From: Helianthus annuus
Taxonomy: Eukaryota; Streptophyta; Magnoliopsida; Asterales; Asteraceae
Length of the DNA stretch: 64,000 nt
Assembly: GCF_002127325.2 (NCBI RefSeq)
Contig: NC_035436.2
Coordinates: forward strand, 113,607,591 to 113,671,590
Reading direction: 5' to 3'
The notes under the pieces are model-generated. The model made no database searches. It was not told the DNA's origin and worked only from the letters and a program-made list of their open reading frames with translations. This document shows positions 55,206 through 64,000 of this stretch, one piece after another (the stretch's first letter is position 1; the number at the start of each line of letters is the position of its first letter). Both the position numbers and the translations under genes were made by a program.

Positions 55206-58200
55206 TTAGTTCATTAAGGTCTCCAAAGCCAATAAGGCTTTGGATGGGGTCTCAACAGTGTCTGGGATGGTGGCAGATGTATGGATAGTGGTTAGCACAG
55301 GGGTTTGAACATTTTTGGGAATGTTTTTCTCTAACCACTGCTGGGGGTCTTGGCCAATCACCTGTTGATAACCAAAAGGATGCCTATTCACTTTTGGTTT
55401 AGAGGGCTTTTTGTAAACCTCATAAACATGTGGGATCCTTTGGTATGATGGTTGTCCTTTGCCTCTCCTGAATTGATTTGCAGGGGGTGCATCAGTCACT
55501 TGAACATCCCTTTGAACTGATGTTTCGTTCAGCTGTTTTGTGACAGCTGTTTGGACTGGCACAAATAGTGGTTGCTTCTTTGTGAATTTGACAGATGATG
55601 TTGATGAACTTAAGGATGTTTTTGCTATGTACTCCTTCTTTTTCTCATCAAAGTTTTTGAGATACACACATTCCTTAGTTTTGTGGTTATTTTTACCACA
55701 GATGGTGCAGCTCTCAGCAGGTACAATGACACTTGTTTTGTTTAGATCATGTGCTTTTAAATGAAAACAGTCTTTTGTTAGATGATTTCTCTTTTCACAA
55801 AAATCACAAAACAGGTTTTTGATCTTTTCTCTTTTCTTCCTTTTCTCAGATTCCTTTGCAACAGAGTTTTAAACCTCTGTTGGGATATCTTTGATAGGAA
55901 TGACCCTTGCTTTTGGAGCTTTTACACCATCAGTGGTTGTGAAATCCATTGGTTTGAAATTTTCCAGGATGTCACACTCATCAGACCATGTGGGTTTAAA
56001 TTGGTATTTCTCAATCTCTTCAAAAGTTGAAGATCCCACAGATCTTTCCAGAGTAATTTTGTTACCAAGTTTGTCAGTTATTTTAACTTCTTGGCCATTT
56101 TTGTTGGTTGGTATTATTTCAGATGAAACAACTTTTTTTTAGCAGTGCTTACAAGTTCATCATACTTTCTATGTCCTATACCAAACTTGACATTGCTTTT
56201 AAGCTATTTTTCAAGCATAACCTCATACCCTTCGCAGGATTCTACCCATCTTTCACAGGTGATCTGGGTAGACTCTAACTCCTTTTTGCAAACTTGGTAT
56301 TTTTCTACCATAGTTTGGAGTTGAGTTTTGGTTATGCTCTGCTCTTCCTTGAGACTGCTGATCTCTTTATCCTTTTCAGCCAATTTATTTCTATGTTCTT
56401 TTAATGACTTTTCAAATTTGACCTCATCAGACAAGACTTTATCCCTAAGGTTTTCATTTACCTCTTTAATGTTAGCAAATGCAATAATACAATTGTCTGA
56501 ACACAGTTTTTCAAGAACTTGAGGTGATACCTCAGCAGCAGCCATCATGGCACAATCACATTGATGATCTTCTTCTTCATCAGCTCTCCCTTCTCCTTCA
56601 CCAGCTTTCTTCAACTCTTCTTTCTCTTTGTTTACTTTGGACCAGGGGTCAGACAGTGATTCAATCAGGGTTTTTGAATTTTCTCCCAGCAGTAGTTCAC
56701 CAGCAACTGCAGTAACCACTGCTTCAGCAACTTCATCCACTGTTTTAGCACTTAGCTGTTCACCTTTAGTTTCAACCTCTTCTGGTATTGACTCTAATGC
56801 CATCAAACAAAATTCATCATCAAAAGCATCATTAGAAGCATAGAGAGCAAAATTTTCATCACCAAGTTCATCTGGCATACTGCTCCAATCAACAAAGCCT
56901 TGTGTGAAAAAGCTTTGTTGATCTGGTTGTGTCACTGTTGGAGCAGCTTGTTGAGGTGCAACAGGTTGCACTTGTGCCTGAGGAACAGGGGCTGGAACAT
57001 ACTGAATTTGTTGAACAGTGGTTTGAACATAATGCATAGGCACAGGGGTTGCAGCATAATGAGCAGTGTTAACATGTGCTGCAGGGGCATATTGGGTATA
57101 GTACACAGTGTTTTGTTGTTGTGGTCTAGGGTTTGAGCTAGGATGAGTAACTATGGGACCAGTGGTTTGACTCCTACATTCCCTAACAAAATAACCTAGC
57201 CTATTACACTTGTAACACTTGATTTTTGACTTATCCAACCCTACCCTTAAATTCCCATGAAGCCCTGGGAATTTTCTCCCTGTTCTTTTGTAGACTTTGC
57301 TTGTTATAACACTAAGCAAAGCCACTTGATGCAAAATGTCCATCTCTTCTAAGTCAGTAGGATCAAAATTTTGCAAATCATTGAGTTCAAAGCATAAGTT
57401 ATCTGACATCTGGTTTTCATTGTTTGCAGTGAAAGCATAATTTGCAGAGTGAGAATCAGAGTTGTTAAAATTAGCACCAGCATGATCATAACTCTGATCC
57501 TTACTGCTGCTACCAGATTCTTCCTGACCAAACAGAGCTGTGCTGCCAAATGAATAGTCATCAGCAACTTTACCAGACTCTTGCAACTTCCTTTTCTGGT
57601 TTAACTCTCTTTCATAGGTCAGGAGTCTACCATGGAGTTGGGTCAGGGTCAGATCTTTGAGTTGCATTTTTCAGGCAGTGATCTAAGGAACCTACTATTT
57701 TGAGTTGCATTTGGAAATGTAACTTTAACAAGCCTTAGTTCACTGATGAGACAGTTGAAACGTTCAAATTGTTGGGTTAGTGATTCCCCTTTGATATGAC
57801 AAAATGTTTCATACTGCTGATTCAAAATTTCCCTGTTGTTTTCAATAACCTCTTCCGTTCCCCCAAATTGTTCCTTCAACGCATCCCACAACTCTTTGGC
57901 ATTGTTACAATGTAACAGCCCAACATAGATTTCATTGGGTAATGCAGAAGCTATGATGCTAAATGCTTTGGCATCGAGTTCGAACTTTTGAAAATCAGTT
58001 TCAGTATAGTTTTCAGTTGGTTTTGGAACGAACTTCTTTGCATCCTCAGCACTTGGCACCATAGGAACATGGGGACCAAAAACAACAGACCTCCAACATC
58101 CAGTATTCTGTTGAGCAAGGATGTGACCCATCCTTCTCTCCCAGATGTTGTACTCATTACGTTTAAGCATGGGTGGTTTGAAAAGAGAACCGATGTTATT

Positions 58201-58228
58201 TCTTATCATCTTGTGATTGTGACGTCAT
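55206..58228 (-). pseudogene. SIRE gag, frameshifted, several zinc knuckles
   Basis: The likely start is ATG 58228 (MTSQSQDDKK) with a slip into the frame that opens at 58209 (SLFKPPMLKRNEYNIWERRM). A UBN2 Copia Gag domain runs to about 57660, where the frame shifts to 57667-56204. A Gln/Pro-rich region and a coiled-coil-prone C-terminal stretch follow. Knuckles: CYKCNRLGYFVREC near 57210 has Tyr in place of the zinc-binding His. Further left, in another frame, FCDFCEKRNHLTKDC (about 55810) and CTICGKNNHKTKEC (about 55710) are canonical CX2CX4HX4C. Stops lie between 56203 and about 55840. The protein is longer than ordinary Copia Gag, as usual for SIRE. Confidence 0.85.
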
Positions 58229-58379
58229 CCTGGTTGTTTTACAGGCACTGATTAATCAACTTTAATGGTGATTCAACCTTGCTCTGTTTTTCAACGAAAC
58301 GAACAAACTATCAGTATCAACGATTGTGAGCTTAACTATTTATGTCAAAATGATTGTTAAATCAAATTTGAATGTCCAA

Positions 58380-58391
58380 GCTCTGATACCA
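58380..58391 (-). other. SIRE primer-binding site, tRNA-iMet
   Basis: TGGTATCAGAGC in element sense, two bases inside the 5' LTR. Confidence 0.93.
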
Positions 58392-58393
58392 AT

Positions 58394-59125
58394 TGTTAGG
58401 ATCTGAGTTTGGATTGATTGTGATTTGTGTTTGAAATAAGATGAACAATGAAAGAGTAGTGCAGCGGAAATTAAATGGAAGCAAACTTTTCACAATCAAA
58501 CAGAAGAAATGCTTTCAATCATACATTTTCAACAAAGAACCAAATGCTTAAAGTTATTTCAAACTTTGATTACAATTGCATGTATGATACGCAAACTCCC
58601 CCTCAGCCCGAGCTCAGTAATTTGTTCGTGCAGGAAGAAGATGGTGAAGAGCTAAACAGAACAGTACAGAGTACTGTTCTATTTATAGGCACTAGCAAAC
58701 CACTAAGCATCTAAGCTGACATCATCATGAAAGTGACATCTAACCTCCTAACAAACTCTTAACAACTAACCTATACAAACACTGCTATGCTAACTACTGA
58801 TGTTACAATTCATTACATAAAATAAACATAAACAGCTGCTGCATCCTTCCACTGCTGTGAACCCAGCAGTACTTGTCATGATCAGCAATGCTTGAAACAA
58901 GGCAGTAGATTGAGCAGCAGAGCTTTAGTTCTTCAACAGTCTTTGACTTGATCAACAGTTGTAGGTCAGCAGTTTGCATGATCAGCGGATTGGAGATCAG
59001 CAGATGTTGAAACCACTTTCAAGGGGAGAGATTTGCATGCATAACATTTTCTTATTCTGGATCCACTGCTCTGATCCAGTTTTGGCTTTTATTATCTGTT
59101 CCTTTGGTAGGGTTCAATCCCAACA
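58394..59125 (-). repeat. SIRE 5' LTR (732 bp)
   Basis: Starts TGTTAGGATCTG and ends TTCAATCCCAACA on the plus strand. TATA box on the minus strand at 58680-58689. CAGCAGT-type words are dense from 58790 to 59000. Confidence 0.93.
58680..58689 (-). promoter_or_regulatory. TATA box of SIRE 5' LTR
   Basis: CCTATAAATA on the minus strand in a GTGCCTATAAATAGAAC context. Confidence 0.8.
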
Positions 59126-59459
59126 CTTCTCAACCCAACGCACAAAAGCTACGGCACCCCCAGTGCCGTCGAAATCCAGGGTCTTGCAGCCCAAGAACTA
59201 CTTGTAGGTGTAGCCTGCTACATAAGAAACATCATTCACATAAGGCATCAGCAAAGCACATTTGGAAATGTCCAAACGTTTTGTAATGTGTCTTAAGTGA
59301 CTAATCATTACCGTTGGGTGGGTTATTTCCTGAGGTACCTCCGCTATGTTCGGAGCGAAGGGCCTCGTGCTGTGCGATGGCCTGTGAGATGCGCTTTTGT
59401 AATTCCGCCTCTGTCGTCGGCAGAGGGTTGTTGGTATCGGTGTTCCTTCGAGGCGACAT
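59126..59459 (-). pseudogene. Gyp5 gag 5' end, two exons, truncated by SIRE
   Basis: Exon 1 runs from ATG 59459 to 59312 (MSPRRNTDTNN..., 49 codons plus one base). A predicted intron follows, then exon 2 from 59214 with LGCKTLDFDGTGGAVAFVRW, the start of a Retrotrans_gag domain. An in-frame TAG lies about five codons into exon 2. Homology ends at 59126 where the SIRE LTR begins. Gag would be the particle protein; only its N-terminus remains here. Confidence 0.78.
59215..59311 (-). other. Predicted intron in Gyp5 gag
   Basis: Starts GTAATGATTAG and ends TTATGTAGCAG in element sense; 97 nt, or 94 nt if the tandem acceptor TAG is used. It is phase 1, as in Tek1 and Tek2, and likewise directly upstream of the gag domain. 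It contains stop codons. Confidence 0.65.
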
Positions 59460-59849
59460 TTTCTAAGAAGAAGATCGGGTAGGTCAGGTCTTATTAAGGA
59501 CACAAGCACATAAGCATCTACTTAGCGAATAAGACCTAGGAGGTGTATTTACATATGTATATAAGCAATCGTCATAGCAAGCAATCATATAACATCATAA
59601 TTATAGCACAAACATGTAAACGGGAATCTGTTTAATGAGAACATAACAAGCAGCACATTGTTGATTTACATGTTTAATGAGAACATGACGATTGGGCTTT
59701 CATTAATCATCGACCACAGAGTATTGTTACATGTTTTACAAAGTGTATCATATCAAAAGGAACACAGGGTCATACTACCCTTTTCCAACAAGTCTACCAA
59801 TCTACAAAAGTCATACAATCAAAAGTGATCTCCAAAAGGCTTCACAAGC
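59460..59849 (-). other. Gyp5 stretch between upstream ORF and gag
   Basis: Non-coding AT-rich DNA. I see no repeat or site in it. Confidence 0.5.
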
Positions 59850-61355
59850 TCAACTCAATAGTGGTGCTCTCATCAAGGGTAATGCATCTGCATAAGACCA
59901 AAAACCTATTGTACTGATGGCGGTGGAGGAGGGGGGAAGGAAAATCAAACTAAGAACATGTGCGAGCTCCTCCTCGAGCTTGTGCACATGACGAAGCAAG
60001 TAACGGATCTGCTGCTCGACCGTAAGAAATCGAGCATCAAACTCTGGAAAAAGAGTAAGAGAAGCAGGTGAACGTGCAAAAGGAGGCGGTGATGAACGAG
60101 GGGGAACGAAAGCAGGCTGACAAGGACACAGTAACGGACGCGGTGTCATCTCAAGTTCCAAAATCCTGCAACTCATAACCTCAAAACGAAGCTGAACCGA
60201 ATAAAGTAACTCATCCTGAGTATAGCCAACAAAATGCGAGGGATGGTAGGGGTCTGAAATCGGCATAGTGTATGTAGGAACCATCGGAATGGCTCGTCCA
60301 GTGGTGAAGAAGTGAAGGGAGCAAACGGTGCAGCCTGAAGGATCTGCAGAAAAAGCTGCTGAAGCAAAAGGATCGTCACACGGGTGCTGACCTGAAGTAC
60401 CTTCCCCTAGACGGGGTGCAGGGATGTCCTGTTAGAAAGCGATCGGTAAGTCGGTGCGATGGACATCGGACTCTATAGGAGGGAGAGGAGCAACATCAGC
60501 GGGTGCAGGTGGATGAGTAAATGGCTCAACAAAAGGAGGATCAACAGGTGTAGGAACTGGGTCAGTTATAAAGGGTGCAATGTCTGGTAATTCAAACGGA
60601 ACGTGGTCAGGATCAGGAATAGGCTCAAGGTTAATAGGTGCAACATTAGGCTGACCCAAGAGGAACAGAAGCTAGCTCAGGAGCAGGCTCTGGGTCGTGT
60701 GGAGGTGTGGGATCTCGAGCAGGTGATAGTGTGGCAAACATAACGGTGTCATCGTCTGAGTCAGTAGCAACAAGCTACAATCCGGCCGTCTGTAAAGCTG
60801 AAGATGTCACAGACTCAAAGGAGTCTGAAACCGAGTGCAAACTGAAATCAGTGGATAACTTGATAACAGGAATCTCAAGAAGTGGAATGGCAACGACGTC
60901 CTCGTCTAGCTCTTCATCACCACGGGCATCATCAGGAGGACCATCAACAAGCAAATCAACGTCATCATCAAGCAAATCGTCAAAAGGCCAATCCTCGGGC
61001 GGAATAGCCACAAGAGGAACATGATCGAGGATCGGGGCCACAACATGCTCACCATCGGGATGACCAATGATGAGGTGGTCATGGGCTGGAACAGGGATGA
61101 CAAAAGGATCCTCGTCAAGGAAACCATCAGCAAGGGTAAATCACCACCAAAGTCTGGTAGCGCGAATGGTTGGAAGTCATCCTCGTCCTTGGACAACATG
61201 TCAGGGTCACTCTCAGTGTCTGACGTATATATCTTTGGCGTGGCATAACCTCGTCGTCTGATGCGACTGCCATCGGGTCGCGGGCATCCGTCAATCCACT
61301 CTCTAAGGATGACAGGCCTGTATTGTTGTAATCCTAACATATGTACATATATCAA
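59850..61355 (-). pseudogene. Gyp5 upstream acidic, proline-rich ORF, frameshifted
   Basis: Successive frames read leftwards give YTSDTESDPDML and DDFQPFALPDFGGD, then long Asp/Pro-rich blocks (IPPEDWPFDDLLDDDVDL, EPIPDPDHVPFELPDIAPF), then PYHPSHFVGYTQDELLYSV and a helix-prone end near EQQIRYLLRHVHKLEEELAHV. At least four frameshifts separate the pieces. Similar stretches precede gag in predicted Asteraceae Gypsy polyproteins that I recall; no domain or function is known to me. It lies 5' of gag in the same sense. Confidence 0.65.
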
Positions 61356-61462
61356 CCAATACTACTTAGCATGCAATCAAAGACAATGTATCATGAAATC
61401 ATGTATCCTTGTTATTCCTCATGAAATCTTTCTATCCTTCCTAGTCTCCCAGACTAAACCAC

Positions 61463-62195
61463 TGATGTGCTAAAAGTGGTTTAAATAAAACAACTAAAAT
61501 TAACCCTAATGTAGACACTCTAAGCTTTAAATTTATAAATCTAGACTCGATCTAAAACTAAAACCACACAACCGGCAAGTGTATTGATCAATGTAGTATA
61601 GCTAAAGTAAGTCCGAGTATCGAACCCACGAGACTCTAATGATTACGCTAAGACTCTATTTAGACTAAGACTGACACGACTCAACTAATTTGTTTATTTG
61701 ATGGGGGGGGGTTTCTAAAAATCCTAAATAAAATATTAAACAAGAATATTAATAAAATACTAAACACGAATGTGGATGAAGACTTTAATCAAAGGCGATG
61801 AAGACTACCTAGGCTAGATGCAAGCTTAACTCGGAAAGGACTTCTATTCGATAGTATTGTGGTATGGAACCGGGATCTTTAAATGCTAAACCTATTAAGA
61901 TACTAACTAAGCCCCTCGATCCTTCTCAAGGTGATTCTTGTGGCACTACCTAGGCTGTTACGATTACCGGTTTTTAGATTTCCTTACAGTCCTCTAACTT
62001 CTTGAAAGTGCCTTAATATGACAATCTACCTTACAGCGCGAAAGTCTAAGGCAACTATGGATTTCAACTTGGTTTAATAGACAAGAGAATGTTTAAAGAA
62101 CTAGACAGATTTCTTACAAAACCTAACCCTAGTTATAAACCAAACTAAGACCTATTAATAACCTCGAGCCTTACATTGGAAAAAGAATGAAGGTT
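61463..62195 (-). mobile_element. AthL: Athila-like LTR fragment
   Basis: Starts TGATGTGCTAAAAGTGG and, like the Ath2 LTR, continues to GGCAAGTG...GTAGTATAG...CCGAG...CGAACCCACGAG. The sequence between these shared words is diverged, so it is a different family. No primer site lies to its left, so it is a 3' or solo LTR. The right end is lost in the LINE 5' region; that border is approximate. A run of G lies near 61702. Confidence 0.6.
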
Positions 62196-62587
62196 CTCTG
62201 GGCGATTAGGGCGACTTGGGCGATCCTATGAAACAATCCTCCTTTCAATCCAACCCTGGTTCTGATCGATCTTGCTTAGCATCTAGGGAGTTCCTGATTA
62301 CGCTCCTTAGTTTATAATCGATTGAAATCAGATTAGGGTTTATTCGAGATTAGGATTTCTGTCTATTTTGTTCGTACGCAAAGCTTTTTTCGAGTTTAGG
62401 GTTCCGGATTTCTTTTCTGATTTCGTTAATCTACTGCTTTCGGTTGTTGAGTTTAGGGTTCCGATTCTTATATCTAGTTTTGGTATGCAAATATTGAACG
62501 ATTTTCTGCTTGACGGCTGCTAGGGTTTGTCAGGGTTCTTTTATTTTTAGCTGTCATACCTATTCTGTTTGATCAGATTAGGGTTTA
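62196..62587 (+). promoter_or_regulatory. LINE 5' UTR with repeated TTTAGGGTT words
   Basis: At least five telobox-like words (TTAGGGTTTA, TTTAGGGTTCCG twice, AGGGTTTG) occur, the last one directly before the ORF1 ATG. Teloboxes are common near plant transcription starts; L1 elements use an internal promoter. The function here is inferred. Confidence 0.6.
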
Positions 62588-62944
62588 ATGGATGAACGCA
62601 GGAAACTTGGTGGCAAGCCACCACTGTCTTTTAAAGAAATTGCTGATCGAATTCTTGATGTTGATGGGAACACTATACAGCCAAAACGTGGCATCAACAT
62701 CATCGAGGAACTTATAAAGGTCACGTCTCCGGTTCAGTTGGATAAACTGTTCTCGCCATCATCAGTTGTTGATGGAGTGAATTTGTCGGCCGATCAGGTG
62801 AGTATAAAGTTTTCTGGGGCTGCGACTCCTTTGGCTGGTCAGTTGAACACAAGATTTTCTGGGGCTGCTGAACCTTTATCATTTGCTAAAATAGTGAATA
62901 ACGCTAAGGAGAATGTGAAGGTTTTTTCGGATGATGGAATCTAG
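62588..62944 (+). pseudogene. LINE ORF1, first frame (118 aa)
   Basis: Starts MDERRKLGGKPPLSFKEIAD directly after TTAGGGTTTA. It ends at TAG 62942-62944. It is the N-terminal part of ORF1, with a duplicated (I/T)(K/R)FSGAA(T/E)PL segment. The main part continues in the next frame, so a one-base shift between about 62925 and 62942 is inferred. Confidence 0.8.
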
Positions 62945-64000
62945 CGAGTCTGTTGACGGAGCTGATGTCGTTATTCCGTTGTCTTCGGTTAAACAAGTAA
63001 CTGGCAGGTATGCCAACACTTTGTATGGATATTTTCTGGGTAAACGTTTGGCTTTTCCTGTGGTGGATTACTTTGCAAAGAATAACTGGGTTAAATATGG
63101 TCTCTCTAGACTAATGATGAATGCAAACGGGTTCTTTTTCTTTAAGTTCAAAACAAAGGAAGGGATGGATAAAATGGTAGAGGATGGACCTTGGATGATT
63201 AGAAATGTTTCGATAATTTTTAAGGAGTGGTCGGCCTCTATCAAGTTGGAAAAGGAAGATATAAAAGCTATTCCAGTTTGGGTCAAGATGCATGATGTGC
63301 CGTTAGCGGCATATACCGAGGATGGTCTTAGTTTGCTTGCTTCTAAGATAGGGGTGCCTAAGATGCTAGATTCGTACACTGCTACGATGTGTGCTGAGTC
63401 TTGGGGTCGAAGCAGTTATGCTAGAGCTCTCATTGAAATTCAGGCAGGGGCTGATTTAAAGAGGAGTGTTACTGTTGCAATCCCATCTTTAGATGGTAAT
63501 GGTCATTCAAAGGTGGAGGTAACAGTTGAATATGATTGGGAGCCTTTAAGGTGCTCATCTTGCTGCGTGTTTGGTCATGAGGATAGCTCGTGCCCAAAGA
63601 ACCCTCAGGTTGGTTCGAGTGGGGAGTCTGGGAAGAAAATTGATGAGTTTCAGGTTGTGGGGGCCAAGAAGAAGAAAGCTACTAACCAAGAGCTTCATTT
63701 GAAAAATCAGAAGCCTAAGTTAGTATATAGACCAGTTGTTAACCCTAAACCTAATTCGTCCTTGAGGAAGCCGATGAACAGTCAAGTATCAACGTCAAAT
63801 CCTTTTGAGATCCTCAAGGACGATGATGGTGGTCAGGGAGGTAGTATTGTGGGTCGTATGGAGAAGAAGGCCATGCAGACTAATGACAAGCAGGATTCAG
63901 ATGAGGAGGAGGTCGTTGAAGTCTACAATGAAACTAATGAATTTATGACTTCGGGAACACATCCTTCTTCTTCTATAGCAAGGGCAAGCAATTCCTCCAC
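62931..64000 (+). CDS. LINE ORF1, main part (DUF4283 and CCHC knuckle), partial
   Basis: From ATG 62931 the frame stays open for 356 codons to the window edge. TLYGYFLGKRLAFPVVDYF and GPWMIRNVSIIFKEW belong to the DUF4283-type RNA-binding-like domain of plant L1 ORF1. CSSCCVFGHEDSSC near 63555 is a CX2CX4HX4C knuckle. A Lys/Ser-rich tail with NPFEIL follows. The protein should coat element RNA. The frame overlaps the upstream one by 14 bases. Its upstream half contains no stop between 62926 and 62931, so a natural fusion broken by one indel is the simplest reading. Confidence 0.85.
   Translation, partial: MMESSESVDGADVVIPLSSVKQVTGRYANTLYGYFLGKRLAFPVVDYFAKNNWVKYGLSRLMMNANGFFFFKFKTKEGMDKMVEDGPWMIRNVSIIFKEWSASIKLEKEDIKAIPVWVKMHDVPLAAYTEDGLSLLASKIGVPKMLDSYTATMCAESWGRSSYARALIEIQAGADLKRSVTVAIPSLDGNGHSKVEVTVEYDWEPLRCSSCCVFGHEDSSCPKNPQVGSSGESGKKIDEFQVVGAKKKKATNQELHLKNQKPKLVYRPVVNPKPNSSLRKPMNSQVSTSNPFEILKDDDGGQGGSIVGRMEKKAMQTNDKQDSDEEEVVEVYNETNEFMTSGTHPSSSIARASNSS

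Larger units (their letters stand above)
33294..59125 (-). mobile_element. SIRE/Maximus-type Copia element with env-like ORF, interrupted by Tek2 and CopB
   Basis: In element sense: 5' LTR (59125-58394), tRNA-iMet primer site, gag, protease, integrase, RT, RNase H, a very long env-like ORF, a polypurine tract (CCAGGGGGAGAT) and the 3' LTR remnant (33473-33294). Integrase before RT is the Copia order, and a downstream env-like ORF marks the SIRE lineage. Without the two insertions the element is about 12 kb, normal for the lineage. The left LTR keeps only about 180 bp because CopA is inserted in it. It lies in the gag gene of Gyp5. Coding parts carry stops and frameshifts; the short LTR overlap differs at about 5 of 175 positions. 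Confidence 0.93.
59126..61462 (-). mobile_element. Gyp5: 5' part of a Ty3/Gypsy element, cut by SIRE and AthL
   Basis: In element sense an upstream reading region (61355-59850) precedes a two-exon gag start (59459-59126), which SIRE interrupts. The 5' LTR and primer site are not seen: AthL begins at 61463. The rest of gag-pol is not in the window; the SIRE left LTR borders CopA. Confidence 0.75.
62196..64000 (+). mobile_element. LINE: L1-type element, 5' part, runs off the window
   Basis: A 5' untranslated region of about 390 bp precedes ORF1, which encodes a DUF4283-type domain and a CCHC knuckle, typical of plant L1 ORF1. ORF2 (endonuclease and RT) would lie beyond 64000. The presence of the 5' UTR and ORF1 suggests a copy that is not 5'-truncated. 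The left border is approximate. Confidence 0.85.

Noticed and set aside
60707..61024. Ser-rich plus-strand protein
   Set aside because: It is antisense to the Asp-rich Gyp5 upstream ORF, where GAT/GAC codons read backwards give Ser and Ile codons.
62588..64000. A host RNA-binding protein gene at the right edge
   Set aside because: The DUF4283-type region followed by a CCHC knuckle and Lys/Ser-rich tail is the plant L1 ORF1 pattern, and the neighbourhood is all retroelements.

Overview
The window is 64 kb of plant nuclear DNA made entirely of nested retrotransposons. I found no cellular protein gene and no rRNA, tRNA or CRISPR. The family mix suggests an Asteraceae genome, perhaps tribe Anthemideae: Tekay-type chromoviruses with long LTRs, Athila elements carrying reiterated CACGGCCCCGTG words, a SIRE/Maximus Copia element with an env-like ORF, several gag-only Copia copies and an L1-type LINE. 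That assignment comes from recalled family resemblance, not a search. Labels used below: Tek1, Tek2, GypL, Pal, Ath1, Ath2, CopA, CopB, SIRE, Gyp5, AthL, LINE.

Layout. 1-8966 Tek1, a minus-strand Tekay-like element whose left LTR is cut by the window edge. 8967-12823 GypL, a Gypsy LTR that Tek1 abuts on its left and that contains Pal (9757-11575), a Copia unit with two head-to-head LTRs flanked by a perfect 5-bp target duplication. 12824-27138 Ath1, a decayed Athila element. It is split in its RT/RNase H region by Ath2 (18918-26732), a young gag-protease-only Athila with two 1699-bp LTRs and GTTAG duplications. 27139-33293 CopA, a gag-bearing Copia copy truncated at its 3' side. 33294-59125 a SIRE-type Copia element on the minus strand. 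Its very large env-like ORF is interrupted by Tek2 (33977-44243, complete, GTGGG duplications) and by CopB (47199 to about 50612, plus strand, 5' LTR plus gag only). 59126-61462 Gyp5, a Gypsy element whose gag was the insertion target of SIRE. 61463 to about 62195 AthL, an Athila-like LTR fragment. About 62196-64000 LINE, the 5' end of an L1 element on the plus strand, running off the window.

Relative order of events: Gyp5 is older than SIRE, which is older than CopA, CopB and Tek2. Ath1 is older than Ath2 and GypL, and GypL is older than Pal and Tek1. LTR pairs compared by eye are almost identical in Tek1 and about 99% identical in Tek2 and Ath2, so the youngest layers are recent.

The most interesting points are these. 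(1) Pal has inverted LTRs yet was integrated as one unit. (2) Tek1, Tek2 and Gyp5 all appear to carry a 90-97 nt, phase-1 intron near the gag start, so Gag would be made only from spliced RNA. (3) Three unrelated clades each carry their own short word repeated at a near-constant step in LTR or leader DNA: about 24 bp in Copia leaders, about 25 bp in Tekay LTRs, and exactly 21 bp in paired Athila hairpin words. (4) The CopA and CopB leaders share a two-block architecture. (5) Tek1 looks like a defective copy mobilised in trans.
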